From Brevibacillus agri (GTDB lineage Bacteria; Bacillota; Bacilli; Brevibacillales; Brevibacillaceae), in the NCBI RefSeq assembly GCF_004117055.1, contig NZ_CP026363.1, positions 4,822,501 through 4,886,500 of the forward strand: a stretch of DNA of 64,000 bases, given 5' to 3'. This document shows positions 62,354 through 64,000 of this stretch, piece by piece. The notes beneath the pieces are model-generated. The model ran no database searches. It saw only the letters and a program-made list of their open reading frames with translations, and was not told where the DNA came from. The translations under genes were made by a program, and so were the position numbers. The stretch's first letter is position 1. Each line of letters begins with the position of its first letter.

Positions 62354-62953
62354 GTGAAAAAACTCGACCAGTTGCAGCTTGAGCATTTTCAACAGATGGA
62401 GCAGCTTGAGCTTCAATATTATAGCGCCGATTTCATTACGCCCAGCCAGGAAAGCTACAACTGGTACTGCTTCCGCCCGGACAGCATCGTCGCGATCGAA
62501 GCGGATAACCGCGTCGTCGCTTTCCTGAATTTGCTCCCGGTAAAAAAACATGTCTACGAGCAAATCGTCGCCGGCCGCTTCAACGACAGCTTGATGACGA
62601 CTGCGGATATCGAAAATCCGGAGCAGTCGCCGGAGTCGGCGTATTATTTTTTGTCCTGTGTCGTTGTCGCTGATGCTTACCGGAAAAGTGCTGCCTTGCC
62701 GCTGATGCTCCACCATTATCTCGGCGTGCTGGATGGCGTGGCCGCAAGCGGCATTCGCATTCACTCCATCGCGATGGAGGCGGTGACCGCTGCCGGCAAT
62801 CGGTTTGCGGAGCGGCTCGGCATGCGGCTTTTGTGTGAGAGCGACCATGATTCGCACGTCTACGCATGCGACTACGCAACTTTCCGAGAGCACGTGCATG
62901 CCCGCTATCCGCTGCCGGAAGCACAGCCCGGGCAAGCCGATGACCCGCAATAG
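62354..62953 (+). CDS. GNAT-superfamily-like protein
   Basis: 199 residues. Starts at GTG, 9 bases after AAGGAG. Contains ESAYYFLSCVVVADAYRKSA, resembling motif A of GNAT acetyltransferases, and AGNRFAERLGMRLL as a motif B-like end, but the CoA loop is not classic. Divergent from the tandem-GNAT gene. Confidence 0.7.
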   Translation: MKKLDQLQLEHFQQMEQLELQYYSADFITPSQESYNWYCFRPDSIVAIEADNRVVAFLNLLPVKKHVYEQIVAGRFNDSLMTTADIENPEQSPESAYYFLSCVVVADAYRKSAALPLMLHHYLGVLDGVAASGIRIHSIAMEAVTAAGNRFAERLGMRLLCESDHDSHVYACDYATFREHVHARYPLPEAQPGQADDPQ

Positions 62954-63048
62954 CCAGACAAGAGGGCGGCGACTCGGTGCTGTCGCTCGCCATCCAGCGA
63001 GGAAACGAAAACGTCGCGAACTTTTTTGCGGCAACAAGGAGCGAAGCA

Positions 63049-63495
63049 ATGACAACGAATGCGAATACAGCGGCACTTCCCCGCTTGGGCGTAGGCGCGG
63101 TGATCCGCAACGAGCACGACGAGATATTGCTCGTGTGGCGCAATCGTCATCCGGAGAAAGATACATGGAGCATTCCGGGTGGAAAAGTCGATCCGTACGA
63201 GCCGCTTGAGGCGTCAATCATCCGCGAAGTGAAAGAAGAAGTGAATCTCGACGTCGAAATTACCGGCTTGCTCTGCATGGCCGAGACGATCCGGCCGGAC
63301 GAGGCAGAGCATTGGGTGTCCGCCATCTACGAAGTCCAAGTGCAAGCGGGAACCGCACGCAACATGGAGGAAGGCGGAGCGATCGGAGCAGTCAAATGGT
63401 TCTCCCTCGCCGAGCTTCCCGCCAATCTCGCTTGCTTCACCGTGCCTGCAATCGAGCAGTTGCAAAAACGAACAGAACAGACAAGCTGTTCCTGA
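63049..63495 (+). CDS. NUDIX hydrolase
   Basis: 148 residues. The NUDIX box reads GGKVDPYEPLEASIIREVKEEVNL, with catalytic REVKEE; the usual terminal Gly is Asn. Hydrolyses nucleoside diphosphate derivatives; substrate unknown. CAAGGAGCG before ATG 63049 supports this start. Confidence 0.88.
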   Translation: MTTNANTAALPRLGVGAVIRNEHDEILLVWRNRHPEKDTWSIPGGKVDPYEPLEASIIREVKEEVNLDVEITGLLCMAETIRPDEAEHWVSAIYEVQVQAGTARNMEEGGAIGAVKWFSLAELPANLACFTVPAIEQLQKRTEQTSCS

Positions 63496-63499
63496 AAAA

Positions 63500-63528
63500 A
63501 GGACTGCGCAATCCTGGTGCGCAGTCAT
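63500..63528. terminator. Terminator-like hairpin between convergent genes
   Basis: GACTGCGCA (63502-63510) pairs with TGCGCAGTC (63518-63526); a T6 run follows on the - strand. Probably ends the ankyrin-gene transcript. Confidence 0.7.
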
Positions 63529-63671
63529 GTTCGAGACTGCCACGTTTTTTTCATACTTTTCCCTACTGATCCACAGATGCGGTCGACCGCCCGCCTTCCA
63601 GCAGCGAGACACCTGGCGCGGGGAGTGGCGTGCAGCGGGGGTGCAACGTGTGGCGGACGCCATGCCGCACG

Positions 63672-64000
63672 TTAGCCAAGCAGCAAGGCAATCTCCTCTT
63701 CCTCGCGCCCCCGGGCGATAGCGAGCGGGGTCAGCCCCCGTTTGTCCCTCCGCGCTTTGTCCGCTCCATGCTCCAGCAATACTTCGATGACATCCAGCCG
63801 CTCCTCTCCGTCTGCTACTTGCGTGTGCAGCGGCGTGCTCCCGTCGTCCGCCGCTGCGTTCACGTCTGCTCCGTGCCGGATCAGGAGGGCGGCAATCTGC
63901 GGATACAAAACGATATGCAGCGGGGTAATTCCTCGTCGTTACTGGCGCGGACATCTGCTCCTTGTCCTAGCAAAAATTCGATCAGCTCCTCGTTCTCCGT
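63672..64000 (-). pseudogene. Ankyrin-repeat protein gene, frameshifted and cut by the window end
   Basis: The frame down to 63672 encodes ankyrin repeats (IRHGADVNAAADDGSTPLH, EVLLEHGADKARRDKRGLTPLA). Upstream, the repeat ENEELIEFLLGQGADVRASNDE lies in another frame. The two join as NDE-G-ITPLH if one G is added to GAGGAATT near 63930, so a 1-base deletion or a sequencing error broke it. The 5' end is outside the window. Ankyrin repeats bind proteins; role unknown. Confidence 0.8.

Overview
The window reads as chromosome of an aerobic endospore-forming member of the Bacillales, most likely Brevibacillus (Paenibacillaceae). That is an inference from gene content, strong AGGAGG ribosome binding sites, frequent GTG and TTG starts, two T-boxes, FMN and c-di-AMP riboswitches and a moderately GC-rich composition; no database search was possible. 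No rRNA, tRNA or CRISPR array was seen.

The backbone of roughly 1-34 kb is an expanded version of a neighbourhood known from Bacillus subtilis (yfhP, mutY, yfhS, fabL, ygaC, ygaD, gsaB, bcp, perR, ygzB). The same genes occur here in the same relative order, interleaved with extra modules: a GH18 spore-type hydrolase, a cobalamin adenosyltransferase/methyltransferase/M42 peptidase run, proS behind a T-box, ribU behind an FMN riboswitch, an ABC-2 efflux operon, a PP2C-like phosphatase, ComER and 3-hydroxyisobutyrate dehydrogenase-like reductases, two MFS transporters, a chemoreceptor and a cluster of very small proteins that includes two YrzI-family paralogues.

From 34 to 56 kb the theme is envelope and oxidative stress: superoxide dismutase; a decayed ECF41-type sigma factor beside its usual carboxymuconolactone decarboxylase partner; an amidase/holin pair; a complete lia-type operon (liaI, liaH, a lipid-methyltransferase-like gene, liaF, liaS, liaR); a cell-wall hydrolase under a c-di-AMP riboswitch; an OmpR-type two-component system; a P450; BioY under a BirA operator; and ilvA under an isoleucine T-box.

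From 56.3 to 59.6 kb lies an AT-richer accessory patch at the 3' end of rlmD. It holds the C-terminal stub of a large serine recombinase, a truncated transposase, an intact IS3-family element, a truncated gene, a VanZ gene whose 3' end is fused to an IS66 relic, and a compact type I toxin-antitoxin locus (holin-like toxin plus convergent antisense RNA). A 5'-truncated second copy of that toxin locus lies at 12.5-12.7 kb. The right end carries a radical SAM/SPASM protein, a DinB protein, two acetyltransferases, a NUDIX hydrolase and a frameshifted ankyrin gene running off the window.

Most useful observations: the two copies of the toxin/antisense RNA module, three genes broken by deletion or frameshift (flavodoxin-type reductase, ECF41 sigma factor, ankyrin protein), several small genes that standard length cut-offs miss, and predicted PerR, FapR and BirA sites.
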